From Gemmiger sp. An87 (GTDB taxonomy: Bacteria > Bacillota > Clostridia > Oscillospirales > Ruminococcaceae), in assembly GCF_002159185.1 (NCBI RefSeq), contig NZ_NFHD01000001.1:1-64000 (forward strand): a stretch of DNA of 64,000 nucleotides. Reading direction: 5' to 3'. The translations under genes were made by a program, and so were the position numbers. Positions 25,804-35,060 of this stretch are shown in pieces. The notes beneath the pieces are model-generated. The model was not told the origin of the DNA. It saw only the letters and a list, made by a program, of their open reading frames with translations, and did not search any database. Every line of letters begins with the position of its first letter. Position 1 is the first letter of the stretch.

Positions 25804-26445
25804 ATGACGATTTATCCGGTCACTTCGCCGGAATTTGCCCGGTACGGCCGGGTGATTTCCGGTTACGAGGGCGAGTGCGCCGCCATCACCGGTGCGCTGA
25901 ATACCCACACTCCGCTGCCCGAAGCCACCGGCTACGTGCCGGAGGAACCGGCCCTGCAGCAGCTGCCCCAGGCCCAGGTGCTGGGCGGCTCGCTCTACGG
26001 CGGCATGCCGGTGCAGTTCGGCTGGTGCAACGGCCACAACACCCGGCTCAACTGCCTGGAATACCACCGGGACAGTGAGTTCAACCTGGGCACCGAGGAC
26101 TTTATCCTGCTGCTGGCAAAGCAGGAGGAGATTGAAAACGGCCAGCTGGATACCGCCAGGGTCAAGGCCTTCCGGGTCCCGGCGGGTGTGCTGGTGGAGG
26201 TCTACGCCACCACCCTGCATTACGCCCCCTGTCACACCGACCCGGCCAAGGGCTTCCGGGTGATGGTGGCCCTGCCCAAGGGCACCAACACCGATAAGCC
26301 GGAGCTGCCGGTGCAGGGCGGTGACGACGCCTGGCTGTGGGCCTGCAACAAGTGGCTGCTGGCCCATCCCGATTCGGACGAAGCCCGTCAGGGGGCAGCC
26401 GCCGCCCTGGTGGGAGAAAATATCGACATTGCCGCTGCATTGTAA
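25804..26445 (+). CDS. DUF4867 family protein
   Basis: A 213-residue protein that I match to DUF4867, a cupin-like family of unknown role found near sugar isomerases and kinases. Conserved polar clusters are GWCNGHNTRLNCLEYHRDSE and LEVYATTLHYAPCHT-like residues, rich in His, Glu and Cys and suited to metal binding. AAAGGAAGGAAGC precedes the ATG. It lies between xylB and the isomerase with short gaps, so it is part of that pathway. An epimerase or mutarotase-like role is possible but not shown. Confidence 0.7.
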   Translation: MTIYPVTSPEFARYGRVISGYEGECAAITGALNTHTPLPEATGYVPEEPALQQLPQAQVLGGSLYGGMPVQFGWCNGHNTRLNCLEYHRDSEFNLGTEDFILLLAKQEEIENGQLDTARVKAFRVPAGVLVEVYATTLHYAPCHTDPAKGFRVMVALPKGTNTDKPELPVQGGDDAWLWACNKWLLAHPDSDEARQGAAAALVGENIDIAAAL

Positions 26446-26475
26446 TTGGTAATAAGAAAAGAGGAGGAATCTGTC

Positions 26476-27966
26476 ATGCAGTCTGCAAACATTCCCGAGG
26501 TGCGCCTGGGCATCGTGGCGGTCAGCCGCGACTGCTTCCCGGTCGCGCTGTCCACCCAGCGCCGTCAGAACATCGCCGCCGCCTGCAAGGCCAAGGGTCT
26601 TGACCTCTACGAGTGCCCCGTCACCGTGGAGAACGAGAACGACATGAAGAAGGCGGTGGCCGATCTGCGGGCCGCCGGATGCAACGCGCTCACCGTGTTT
26701 CTGGGCAACTTCGGCCCCGAGACCCCCGAGACCCTGCTGGCCAAATACTTTCACGGCCCCTGCATGTTCGTGGCGGCCGCTGAGGGCGACGGCGACCTGA
26801 TCAACGGCCGCGGCGACGCCTACTGCGGCATGCTGAACTGCTCCTACAATCTGGGCATGCGCCACCTGAAGGCCTACATCCCCGAGTACCCGGTGGGCAC
26901 CGCCGAGGAGCTGGCGGACAAGATGGCCGAGTTCGTGCCCGTGGCCCGGGCCATTTTGGGTGTGCGCGGGCTGAAGATCATCACCTTTGGTCCCCGCCCG
27001 CAGGACTTCTTTGCCTGCAACGCTCCCATCAAAGGCCTGTATGAGCTGGGCGTGGAAGTGGAGGAGAACTCCGAGCTGGATCTGTTGGTGGCCTACCGCA
27101 AGCATGCCAACGACCCCCGCATCCCGGAGGTCTGCGCCGACATGGCTGCCGAGATGGGCGAGGGCAAATACTATCCCGATCTGCTGGCCCGGATGGCACA
27201 GTTCGAGCTGACCCTGCTGGACTGGGCCGAGGAGCACAAGGGCAGCCGCAAATATGTGGCCTTTGCGGACAAGTGCTGGCCTGCCTTCCCCGAGGAGTTC
27301 GGCTTCGAGCCCTGCTATGTGAACTCCCGTCTGGCCGCCCGGGGCATTCCGGTGGCCTGCGAGGTGGACATTTACGGCGCGCTGAGCGAGTACATCGGCC
27401 TGTGCGTCAGCGGCGACGCGGTCACCCTGCTGGATATCAACAATAGCGTGCCCGGCTACATTTATAAGGAAGACATCGCCGGCAAGTTCGATTACAGCCT
27501 CACCGATACCTTCATGGGCTTCCACTGCGGCAACACTCCCTCCTGCAAGATGTGCGCCGACCGTGCGGTGAAGTACCAGCTGATCCAGCACCGCCTGCTG
27601 GAGCCGGAAGGCAGCGAGCCGGACTTCACCCGCGGCACCCTGGAGGGCGACATCGCGCCCTCCGACATCACCTTCTACCGCCTCCAGTGCGACAGTGAGG
27701 GCGTACTGCGGGCCTACATCGCCCAGGGCGAGGTGCTGCCGGTGGCCACCCGCAGCTTCGGTGGCATCGGCGTGTTCGCTATCCCCGAGATGGGCCGCTT
27801 CTACCGCCATGTGCTGATCCAGAAGCGCTACCCTCACCACGGAGCCGTGGCCTTCGCCCACTGCGGCAAGGCCCTGTTCGAGGTGTTCAAGTACCTGGGC
27901 GTTCAGGACATCGCCTACAACCAGCCCAAGGCGCTGCCCTATCCCACCGAGAACCCCTTCGCCTGA
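26476..27966 (+). CDS. L-fucose/L-arabinose isomerase-family protein
   Basis: Aldose-ketose isomerase of the FucI/AraA superfamily, 496 residues. Metal ligands are visible: Glu in ACEVDIYGALSEYIG, Asp in TLLDINNSVP and His in FHCGNTPSC. GAGGAGG sits eight bases before the ATG at 26476, so the ORF start at 26446 is not used. With a xylulokinase-type kinase it would supply a ketose; D-arabinose, L-fucose or L-arabinose-like sugars are all possible. It ends the plus-strand operon, followed by a strong terminator. Confidence 0.82.
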   Translation: MQSANIPEVRLGIVAVSRDCFPVALSTQRRQNIAAACKAKGLDLYECPVTVENENDMKKAVADLRAAGCNALTVFLGNFGPETPETLLAKYFHGPCMFVAAAEGDGDLINGRGDAYCGMLNCSYNLGMRHLKAYIPEYPVGTAEELADKMAEFVPVARAILGVRGLKIITFGPRPQDFFACNAPIKGLYELGVEVEENSELDLLVAYRKHANDPRIPEVCADMAAEMGEGKYYPDLLARMAQFELTLLDWAEEHKGSRKYVAFADKCWPAFPEEFGFEPCYVNSRLAARGIPVACEVDIYGALSEYIGLCVSGDAVTLLDINNSVPGYIYKEDIAGKFDYSLTDTFMGFHCGNTPSCKMCADRAVKYQLIQHRLLEPEGSEPDFTRGTLEGDIAPSDITFYRLQCDSEGVLRAYIAQGEVLPVATRSFGGIGVFAIPEMGRFYRHVLIQKRYPHHGAVAFAHCGKALFEVFKYLGVQDIAYNQPKALPYPTENPFA

Positions 27967-27984
27967 TTGAAAACAGTGTAAACG

Positions 27985-28018
27985 AAAAGCCCCGGTTCCG
28001 AGCGGAACCGGGGCTTTT
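27985..28018. terminator. Bidirectional terminator
   Basis: AAAAGCCCCGGTTCCG-AG-CGGAACCGGGGCTTTT is a perfect 16-bp stem between the convergent isomerase and citrate synthase genes. Confidence 0.92.
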
Positions 28019-28038
28019 GCTGTTATGGGGGAAAGGAT

Positions 28039-29409
28039 TCAGGTGCGCTTTTCCAGAGGAACGTATTCCCGGCGGGGCTGCACCGCCATGTAGGCCGGGC
28101 GGATGATCTTGCCCATGTTGATCAGCTCCTCCATGCGGTGGGCGCTCCAGCCCGCCACACGGCCCATGGCGAACAGCGGGGTGAACAGCTCGGTGGGCAG
28201 GCCCAGCATCCGGTACACAAAACCGCTGTAGAAGTCCACGTTGGCGGAAACACCCTTGTAGATGCGGCGCTTTTCCGCGATGACCTGGGGAGCCAGCCGC
28301 TCCACCGCCGCATACAGGGCGTATTCCTTGTGCAGGCCCTTTTCGTCGCTCAGCCGCTCCACAAAGCTGCGCAGAATCTGGGCGCGGGGGTCGCTGACCG
28401 AGTAGACCGCGTGGCCCATGCCGTAAATCAGACCGCTCTTGTCGAACCGCTCGCCCGCCAGAAGACCCGCCAGATAATCCTTGATGGCGTCCTCGTCCTC
28501 CCAGTCGGTGAGGGTGGCCTCCATGTCCTCGAACATGCGCACCACCTTGATGTTTGCGCCGCCGTGGCGGGGACCCTTCAGGCTGGCCAGCGCCGCCGCC
28601 ATGCAGCTGTAGGTGTCGGTGCCGGAGCTGGTGACCACGTGGGTGGTGAAGGTGGAGTTGTTGCCGCCGCCGTGCTCGGCGTGCAGCACCAGGCACAGAT
28701 CCAGAATGCGGGCCTCCAGCGGGGTATACTGACCGTCCGGCCGGAGCAGGGTGAGAATGTTCTCTGCGGTGGAAAGCTCGGGCCGGGGCGTGTGGATGTA
28801 AAGGCTTTTTCCATTTAAATAGTAATTATAGGCCTGGTAGCCGTAAACCGCGATCAGCGGGAAGATGGCGATCATGTCGATGCACTGGCGGATCACGTTG
28901 GGCAGGCTGATGTCGTCCGGCCGTTCGTCGTAGCTGGCCATGGTGAGTACGCACCGGGCCAGAGTGTTCATCATGTCCGGACTGGGGGCTTTCAGAATCA
29001 CATCCCGCACAAAGTTGGTGGGCAGGCTGCGGTAAAAGGCAAGCTGGCGGTTGAACTGCTCCAGCTGGGCTGCGTCCGGCAGCTGGCCGAACATGAGCAG
29101 GTAAGCCGTCTCCTCAAAGCCGAAGCGACCGTCGTTCAGAAAGCCGCTGGTCAGCTGCTGGATGGAGTAGCCCCGGTAATACAGCTCGCCCGGACAGGGC
29201 TGCTGCTCGCCGTTCACCGTCTTGCTGCTGATGATCTCGCTGATCTCGGTGAGGCCGGCCAGCACGCCGGTGCCGTCCAGATCGCGCAGGCCGCGCTTGA
29301 CGTTGTAGCGGACGTAATCGTCCCGGTTGATCTGGCTGTTGGCCAGGCAGACCTGTGCCAGCCGCTCAATAGCGGGGGTGACGCGGGAGTATTCGGAAAT
29401 TTCAGCCAT
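28039..29409 (-). CDS. gltA: Citrate synthase
   Basis: Condenses oxaloacetate and acetyl-CoA to citrate. The 456-residue protein carries the catalytic residues: His in LVLHAEHGGGNNST, His in GLIYGMGHAVYSVSDPRA, and Asp in VSANVDFYSG. It is longer than the ~370-residue Gram-positive CitZ because of a ~60-residue N-terminal extension (AIERLAQVCLANSQINRDDY). This is the usual form in gut Clostridia, where it feeds glutamate synthesis. GGAGGCATACTGCC precedes the ATG. It stands alone, with its own promoter. Confidence 0.95.
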   Translation of the reverse strand: MAEISEYSRVTPAIERLAQVCLANSQINRDDYVRYNVKRGLRDLDGTGVLAGLTEISEIISSKTVNGEQQPCPGELYYRGYSIQQLTSGFLNDGRFGFEETAYLLMFGQLPDAAQLEQFNRQLAFYRSLPTNFVRDVILKAPSPDMMNTLARCVLTMASYDERPDDISLPNVIRQCIDMIAIFPLIAVYGYQAYNYYLNGKSLYIHTPRPELSTAENILTLLRPDGQYTPLEARILDLCLVLHAEHGGGNNSTFTTHVVTSSGTDTYSCMAAALASLKGPRHGGANIKVVRMFEDMEATLTDWEDEDAIKDYLAGLLAGERFDKSGLIYGMGHAVYSVSDPRAQILRSFVERLSDEKGLHKEYALYAAVERLAPQVIAEKRRIYKGVSANVDFYSGFVYRMLGLPTELFTPLFAMGRVAGWSAHRMEELINMGKIIRPAYMAVQPRREYVPLEKRT

Positions 29410-29476
29410 GGCAGTATGCCTCCTTTGCGTGGGGTGGAGGGGCCGCCGCCGGGGCGGGGCAAAACCCTATTTATTT

Positions 29477-29505
29477 AGTATAGCATAAAAGTAGCGTGCT
29501 GAACA
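29477..29505 (-). promoter_or_regulatory. Promoter of citrate synthase
   Basis: Minus strand TGTTCA (29500-29505), 17 bases, TATACT (29477-29482). The leader to the ATG at 29409 is about 60 bases. Confidence 0.5.
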
Positions 29506-29570
29506 GACCAAAGAAAAAAGCCTCGAAAAAGGGGGGCGAAAAAAAGAAAAAATTTTTTTTCAAAAAGGGG

Positions 29571-29599
29571 TTGATTTTTCTGAAAACGCTTGGTATAAT
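29571..29599 (+). promoter_or_regulatory. Promoter of tRNA-Tyr
   Basis: TTGATT (29571-29576), exactly 17 bases, TATAAT (29594-29599) with an extended -10 TGG. The tRNA begins 45 bases later. Confidence 0.75.
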
Positions 29600-29643
29600 A
29601 ATCAAGCACTCAGCGATGAGGCGCAACTGAATAACTGATATGT

Positions 29644-29729
29644 GGGAGTGTTCCCGAGCGGCCAATGGGGGCAGACTGTAAATCTGTTGCATTTTTGCTT
29701 CGGTGGTTCGAATCCACCCGCTCCCACCA
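29644..29729 (+). tRNA. tRNA-Tyr (anticodon GUA)
   Basis: An 86-base type II tRNA with a long variable arm (GTTGCATTTTTGCTTC). The acceptor strands GGGAGTG and CGCTCCC pair with one G-T. The anticodon loop TGTAAAT gives GTA. The T arm GGTTCGAATCC is canonical, the discriminator is A and CCA is encoded. The 3' 24 bases are the left attachment site of the integrated element, so the present 3' end may come from the element; function is preserved. Confidence 0.96.
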
Positions 29730-29730
29730 A
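29706..29730. repeat. attL: attL: 25-bp repeat in tRNA-Tyr 3' end
   Basis: Identical over 25 bases to 45549-45573. It starts GTTCGAATCC, continues ACCCGCTCCC and ends ACCAA. Such a repeat of a tRNA 3' end, with an integrase gene immediately inside it, marks a site-specific integration. Confidence 0.92.
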
Positions 29731-29731
29731 C

Positions 29732-29770
29732 AAAAAGCCTTGCAGAATCGAGATTCTGCAAGGCTTTTTG
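29732..29770. terminator. Terminator inside attL
   Basis: AAAAAGCCTTGCAGAAT-CGAG-ATTCTGCAAGGCTTTTT is a perfect stem that ends tRNA-Tyr transcription and, on the other strand, the integrase transcript. It lies within the element, not the original chromosome. Confidence 0.9.
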
Positions 29771-29812
29771 CTTTCTGGACCACGTTTTGGACCACACTTC
29801 CGGTGGAATCCT

Positions 29813-30957
29813 TCATGGCGTCAGATAGCGCCCCAGAATCTGATCAACTTCATTTGCAATACGGGAGTCGTCATCGGTGAGTTTGTGCGCGTATACGCCG
29901 CGCGTGTCCATGCTGGCAGATTGACCGCACAATCGGCGCAGATCACCCTCACGAAGGTTTTGCGCCAGGGAAATGAAGGTGTGGCGCATTTCATAGCAGC
30001 TGATGGCTGTAATGCCGTTTGAACGTGCGTAGGACTTCCATTGATGATAGCGGCTCTGTTGATTCAAAGCGGGAAATAGAGGGCTGTCAGGCGTTGTGGG
30101 CATGCCCAGGGAATGGAGCAGGGACAGTTGCTGATCGATGAGGATTCGGGCGAATGTATTGAGACCAAAGGTGCGGCGCGCATTCTGGTTTTTGCCCTTT
30201 GTCTTTTCTCCGTAGCGATTGATGGCCCGCTGAATATGAAGCTTATCGCCGTCAATATCGCCGATATGAAGGCCCATCAGTTCGCCGGGGCGCAGCCCGG
30301 TGACCACTGCAAACCGATAGGCATAAATCTGGTCATCAAAAACACGCTCACCACGCACAAGACGTGTATCCACACGAAAAAGGGTTTGAAGCTCTTCCGG
30401 TTGAAGAATTTCCTTTTCCTGCTTCTCAGCGCAGGTACGCACCTCCAGACCTTCCAGAACCAGATCAGTAAAGTCGTTGATACGGCACCACTTGACGAAT
30501 TGTTGCTCGGTGTTGCGAAGACCTCGGAGCGTTTTCAGACTGAGTGGACCCTTGGGCGGGCGTGTGGGATGTGGCTGTAAACATCCTTTTTGTGCGGAGA
30601 GATTCAGGACCCGCTGCAGATGTCCTTCGTTCAGACGGGAAATTTTCAGGTTCCCGCAGGCAGGATATAGTTCCTGCCGAACTTTCGGGTTTGCTCCAGT
30701 GTACTGGTGCCAACACGTTTTTCTTCCTGCAGGTACAAAAGGAAACTGTCCCACAATTCCGCCACCAGGGGATCACAATTTTCATAGGAAAGGCCGGCGC
30801 TTCGTTTCCAGCTGTCAGCTTTCCGTTCGGCTTCCTTTTTCCCTCGCAAACCGGGAACGGTACTGTAGAAGGTTTTTCGTTCCCCATTCCGCTGTGCGTT
30901 TACCCGCCAGCGCTTTCGGCCCGGTTCCCACCGGGCCTCTACTTTTTTCGTTTGCAT
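29813..30957 (-). pseudogene. int: Tyrosine-type integrase, single-base frameshift
   Basis: Site-specific recombinase expected to act at tRNA-Tyr. Frame one (from the ATG at 30957, GAGGAG seven bases upstream) encodes the N-terminal arm-binding and core-binding part and stops after RNYILPAGT. Frame two picks up at NLKISRLNEGHLQRVLN and carries the catalytic domain: Arg in VTGLRPGELMGLH, the YEMRHTFISLAQ box, and the Tyr in TRGVYAHKL. The break lies near 30648-30655, and total length is 3n+2, so one missing base (GGGAACC for GGGAAACC, for example) explains it. All catalytic residues survive, so either a sequencing slip or a recent inactivation is possible. Confidence 0.85.
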
Positions 30958-30968
30958 TGCAGTACTCC

Positions 30969-31226
30969 TCATTTGGAACAGGCACGGCCAGGAGTGCGGC
31001 TGGGATAGTTCTCCTGGGCAAAGAAGTACCGGTAGTAGTCCGATTCCTGAATGCTCAGGCGAGCGGCCATTCGATTGATTTCATTCACACGGAAGAAGCT
31101 GCGCCCAGCCATTCGATCTGTCATGGTGGCGTCCGCAATACCGGCAATTTCAGCCAGCTCCTTCTGGTTGATGTTCTCCCGGATCATCCGGCACCGCAAT
31201 TCGGCAAAAGTTTTCTGCGTACGCAT
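30969..31226 (-). CDS. Small helix-turn-helix protein (possible excisionase/DUF739-like)
   Basis: An 85-residue protein starting MRTQKTFAELRCRMIREN. The NQKELAEIAGIADATMTDRM segment is a Cro/CI-type helix-turn-helix. It ends 11 bases before the integrase start and would be co-transcribed with it, the usual place of an excisionase or recombination control gene. AAAGGAG lies nine bases before the ATG at 31226. It is divergent from the larger regulator at 31395. The excisionase role is inferred from position only. Confidence 0.7.
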   Translation of the reverse strand: MRTQKTFAELRCRMIRENINQKELAEIAGIADATMTDRMAGRSFFRVNEINRMAARLSIQESDYYRYFFAQENYPSRTPGRACSK

Positions 31227-31254
31227 AATCGAATCTCCTTTCATTATCAAAAAA

Positions 31255-31282
31255 GTTAATTACAATGTAGAGTATAATTAAC
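31255..31282. promoter_or_regulatory. Operator-like inverted repeat between divergent regulators
   Basis: GTTAATTA (31255-31262) and TAATTAAC (31275-31282) are perfect 8-base arms 12 bases apart, in the gap between the two divergent phage-type regulators. A TATAAT lies in the right arm. Confidence 0.55.
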
Positions 31283-31332
31283 GAAAAAGATAATTTCAAT
31301 AGGGAGAGATTCACTTAAATGTTAATTTTCTG

Positions 31333-31361
31333 TTGCGGAATGGGGCAATATGCAATAGAAT
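31333..31361 (+). promoter_or_regulatory. Promoter of the Cro/CI-like gene
   Basis: TTGCGG (31333-31338), 17-base spacer, TAGAAT (31356-31361). Confidence 0.5.
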
Positions 31362-31394
31362 AGAAGAGAGACAACGAGAGAAGGGGGATAAGAC

Positions 31395-31982
31395 GTGAAC
31401 ATTGGAGAAAAAATACGCAGGATTCGCTCTTTTCGCGGAATGACACAAAAAGAATTGGGTATTGCCCTGGGGCTAAAAGGCGATCCTCAGACGCGAATTG
31501 CGCAATATGAGACGGGTTATCGGGTTCCCAAGCGGGATTTGATTCTCCGGATGGCAGAGGTGCTGGATGTTTGCGTGTATGCCCTGGATTCAGAGAACGA
31601 AGGCAGTTCGACGGTGATGATTGAAATGCTTTTCTGGGCAGACGTGGAGTCGCCGTCGATCTTAACGCTGGCAACGGCCAAGCGGAATGACAAAAAATAT
31701 AATTCCGTGATGGGATATGAGATTGAATACACAGATAATGATGACTGGATGCCCCGAGAACCTACCATGCTGTGGTTCAATCATGTCATTGTGAATGATG
31801 CGCTCAGGGAGTGGGCGATCCGTCAGCAGGAATTGCGGGATAAGATCATTACGCGGGACGAGTATTTTGAATGGAAGCTCCAGTGGCCCTATTCCTGCGA
31901 TGACTGTGGCCGCGTGGAGCCGGTGAAGAAGTGGAGAGGAACAACGGGTCGGTTGTGGAGAAATAGTGATTCGATGAGATGA
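31395..31982 (+). CDS. Cro/CI-family regulator of the island
   Basis: A 195-residue protein starting from GTG, with AGGGGG eight bases upstream. An N-terminal helix-turn-helix (about 5-60: KIRRIRSFRGMTQKELGIAL) is followed by a C-terminal region with no motif I recognise, ending in a Cys pair CDDCG and a basic tail. Divergent transcription from the integrase module suggests it represses excision. It is similar in layout to the immunity-type regulators of Firmicutes integrative elements. Confidence 0.8.
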   Translation: MNIGEKIRRIRSFRGMTQKELGIALGLKGDPQTRIAQYETGYRVPKRDLILRMAEVLDVCVYALDSENEGSSTVMIEMLFWADVESPSILTLATAKRNDKKYNSVMGYEIEYTDNDDWMPREPTMLWFNHVIVNDALREWAIRQQELRDKIITRDEYFEWKLQWPYSCDDCGRVEPVKKWRGTTGRLWRNSDSMR

Positions 31983-32336
31983 ACATATAAAGTTAATATA
32001 TTTTAGCTGGCACAGCTACTAGCTATAGTTCGCTATATGTGGATAATAGCATGGGATGATCAGAGTTGTGTATGCTGCTTTCTAGGAAAAATCCGAACTG
32101 TTTCTTTACAGAAATCAGTTCGGATTTTTATTTTAGCGAAAATTAAAGTGATGAGTTGTTTCAAAAAGTAACCTTCTGAATGTCACGGATTTGACATTTT
32201 TGACCTTTTTGTTGTTTATTCTGTTTAAAAATTTGGTTATGATGATATGCACATAAGGTGCGATGAAAAAGGTTAAAGAAGAAAGCCCGGTATTGTCGCA
32301 GCAGGCAAACGAAAAACAATAAACAAACAAGGAGGA
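31983..32336 (+). other. Gap before the GH94 genes: terminator and leader
   Basis: No gene seen. A terminator-like stem, AAAAATCCGAACTG and CAGTTCGGATTTTT, lies at 32087-32130. TTGACA (32191-32196) and TTGACC (32200-32205) are possible -35 boxes, and TATGAT (32238-32243) a possible -10, but no pair has ideal spacing. The region is AT-rich, unlike the core genome. Confidence 0.5.
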
Positions 32337-35039
32337 ATGGCTTTGCAACGTCCATGTTTTATTGATGAAGATGCCAGCTTTGTAATGGAGTGCCCGGAGG
32401 AAATCAGTCAGCTATATTTTCCGTTGGCATCGGAGACCGGTCTGAAAAGTTGTGTGTCGCCAGATTTGGGCGGTGATGCAAAGCTGTGCCAGGAAACTTT
32501 TTTACTGGAACCGGTTAGCGTCGAAAATCTGCATAATAACCGTTCCACACGGAATTTTTGGATGGTTGATTCCGACGGTGTTGCGGTTTCTCTGACAGGA
32601 GCTTCAGCAATGCAGCAGGCAACTCGGTTTACGCCGAATCAGGATAGCAGCCGACTGACGGCAGGTCTGATGTGGCATACGCTGGAGCGTACGGTATGTA
32701 GTATAGGCGTTCATGCAAAGATGACCAGCTTTGTGCCGGTACAGGATAATGTGGAGATCCTGTCGGTGACGGTAAAGAACTATACGGAGAAGACTCGCCG
32801 GTATGTTCCGTATGCTGCGATTCCATTGTATGGGCGCAGTGCGGACAATCTTCGGGACCACAGGAATGTGACGTCGATGCTTCATCGAATCCACACAACA
32901 GAGCATGGTGTTCTGGTTTGCCCGACGATGTCGTTTGATGAACGGGGCCACAGACCGAATCATAAGGTCTATTATGTGTTGGGATATCAGGAGAATAGTC
33001 AGAAGCCGGAAGCGTTCTATCCCACGGTTGAGGAATTCATCGGAGAAGGCGGAACTTTTACCCGTCCCCGTGCTGTATGCGAGGCCTATCTGGGCGTTCC
33101 CGCGGGCACTTCCCGTGCAGGACGCGAGGCGATGGGCGCTTTCCGCTTCCCTGAAATCGAGCTGGCTCCTGGGGAAAGCTGCCGGTTTGTGCTGCTTCTT
33201 GGGGTAGAAGATAGTAGTGCAGATGTTGATGCGATTTTCACCCGGTATAATTCCGTTGCAAAAATCGATCAAGTGCTTGAGCAGACGAAGCGCTACTGGA
33301 AGCAAAAGGTTAATATGGCCTTTTCTACCAATAATGCTGACAGAGACCGGCTGATGAAGTGGATCTGTTTCCAGCCCTATCTGCGGCGGCTATTTGGCTG
33401 TTCGTTTTTGCCGCATCACGATTATGGCCGCGGCGGCCGGGGCTGGCGCGACCTGTGGCAGGACTGTTTGTCACTTTTGCTGATGGAACCCGGTCAGGTA
33501 GGGCAGATGATCGAAGCCAATTACGGTGGTGTTCGTGTGGATGGTACGAATGCTACGATCATCGGTGCGGGCGATGGTAATTTTATTGCAGACCGCAACG
33601 GTATTGCCCGAGTATGGATGGACCATGCGCTGTGGCCTCAGATGACCACAAAGTTGTATATTGACCAAACCGGCGACAGCGGGATACTGGAACGTGTGGC
33701 CCCCTATTTCAAGGACCCTCAGGCAATGCGCGGGAATGGAATCGATGATACATGGACCCCGGATGAGGGCAATTGGCAACGTACAGCAGCGGGCGAGATC
33801 TACCAAGGGACAATTCTGGAGCATCTGCTGGTGGAGCAACTGACTGCATTTTATGATGTGGGCGAGCATAATCTGTACCGTTTGCGCGGTGCGGACTGGA
33901 ACGACGCACTGGATATGGCAGCGGAACGGGGCGAGAGCGTTGCGTTTACCTGTGCGTACGCGGGGAATCTGCGCGAGCTGGCGGAAATGATTCAGACAAT
34001 GGATAAAGCATGCCCTGGGCGTGAGATTGAATTGCTGGAGGAGCTGGCGATCCTGCTGGGCGGAGAGAAGCAGGATTATGACGATATTCAGAGCAAGCAG
34101 GAGCGGCTGAAAAACTATCTGGATCGCTGCCGTTTCACAGTGAGCGGACAAAGAATGCGGGTCAAGCTATCCGATCTGGCGGAAGATCTGCAGCAGCGTG
34201 CAGATTGGCTGACGGAGCATTTACGCCGGCAGGAATGGATCGATCATGGAGAAGAGGGCTGGTTTAACAGCTACTACGACAACGACGGACAGGCTGTGGA
34301 GGGGATCTTCCCCTCGGGTGTTCGCATGATGCTCACTGGTCAGGTGTTTGCGATCATGGGAAAGGTTGCAGACGACGGGCAGATCAAGCAAATCACCCGG
34401 AGTGCAGATCATTACCTCTATCGTCCTGAGATCGGTGGCTACCGGCTGAACACAGATTTTAACGAGCTGAAATTTAATTTAGGGCGTATGTTTGGATTTG
34501 CGTATGGCGAGAAGGAGAACGGGGCTGTTTTTTCGCATATGGCGGTTATGTATGCGAATGCGCTTTATCGCCGCGGTTTTGCAAAAGAGGGCTGGAAGGT
34601 TCTCAAAGCTCTGGCGGATGCAGCGCTTCACTTTGAAAGCAGCCGGATTTATCCGGGTATTCCTGAATATTTTTCTGCAGATGGCCGAGGAATGTACAAC
34701 TATCTGACCGGTGCGGCCAGCTGGTTCATGCTGACGATGATCACCCAGGTGTTTGGCGTAAGAGGCCAGGAGGGCAATCTGCTTCTGGAGCCGAGACTGA
34801 CCGCCGAGCAGTTTGACCAGAACGGAACTGCGCAGGTGAGCCTGCAGTTCGCAGGATGCCCCTTGACGATTCGTTATCACAATGCGGAGGGCAAGGAATA
34901 CGGCGAGTATGGGATCGCTTCGGCGTGCTGCGGCGAACAGATGTTGACGCAGGATATGCAGGGAAGGATCGTGGTGCCCCGGGAACAGATCGAACGGCTT
35001 GGAGCAGCAGGCGGCGTGATCGATGTGAAACTTGTTTAA
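32337..35039 (+). CDS. GH94 phosphorylase-like protein (long form)
   Basis: Inverting phosphorylase family acting on beta-linked oligosaccharides, giving a sugar 1-phosphate. The ~900-residue protein has the GH94 layout: N-terminal beta-sandwich (about 1-310), helical linker, (alpha/alpha)6 barrel, and a C-terminal lobe. The catalytic acid region is RLRGADWNDALDM. Length and sequence differ from the next gene, pointing to a longer-chain or different substrate. The ATG at 32337 directly abuts GGAGGA, which is too close; TTG at 32343 (third codon) is better spaced and may be the true start. No signal peptide. It is probably co-transcribed with the second GH94 21 bases downstream. Confidence 0.85.
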   Translation: MALQRPCFIDEDASFVMECPEEISQLYFPLASETGLKSCVSPDLGGDAKLCQETFLLEPVSVENLHNNRSTRNFWMVDSDGVAVSLTGASAMQQATRFTPNQDSSRLTAGLMWHTLERTVCSIGVHAKMTSFVPVQDNVEILSVTVKNYTEKTRRYVPYAAIPLYGRSADNLRDHRNVTSMLHRIHTTEHGVLVCPTMSFDERGHRPNHKVYYVLGYQENSQKPEAFYPTVEEFIGEGGTFTRPRAVCEAYLGVPAGTSRAGREAMGAFRFPEIELAPGESCRFVLLLGVEDSSADVDAIFTRYNSVAKIDQVLEQTKRYWKQKVNMAFSTNNADRDRLMKWICFQPYLRRLFGCSFLPHHDYGRGGRGWRDLWQDCLSLLLMEPGQVGQMIEANYGGVRVDGTNATIIGAGDGNFIADRNGIARVWMDHALWPQMTTKLYIDQTGDSGILERVAPYFKDPQAMRGNGIDDTWTPDEGNWQRTAAGEIYQGTILEHLLVEQLTAFYDVGEHNLYRLRGADWNDALDMAAERGESVAFTCAYAGNLRELAEMIQTMDKACPGREIELLEELAILLGGEKQDYDDIQSKQERLKNYLDRCRFTVSGQRMRVKLSDLAEDLQQRADWLTEHLRRQEWIDHGEEGWFNSYYDNDGQAVEGIFPSGVRMMLTGQVFAIMGKVADDGQIKQITRSADHYLYRPEIGGYRLNTDFNELKFNLGRMFGFAYGEKENGAVFSHMAVMYANALYRRGFAKEGWKVLKALADAALHFESSRIYPGIPEYFSADGRGMYNYLTGAASWFMLTMITQVFGVRGQEGNLLLEPRLTAEQFDQNGTAQVSLQFAGCPLTIRYHNAEGKEYGEYGIASACCGEQMLTQDMQGRIVVPREQIERLGAAGGVIDVKLV

Positions 35040-35060
35040 AAACGAAGGATGGGATTTCAG

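Noticed and set aside
23362-27861. Minus-strand ORF of 1499 codons opposite the ROK-xylB-isomerase operon
   Set aside because: All four plus-strand genes have catalytic motifs and ribosome sites; the antisense ORF has none and reads through gene boundaries.
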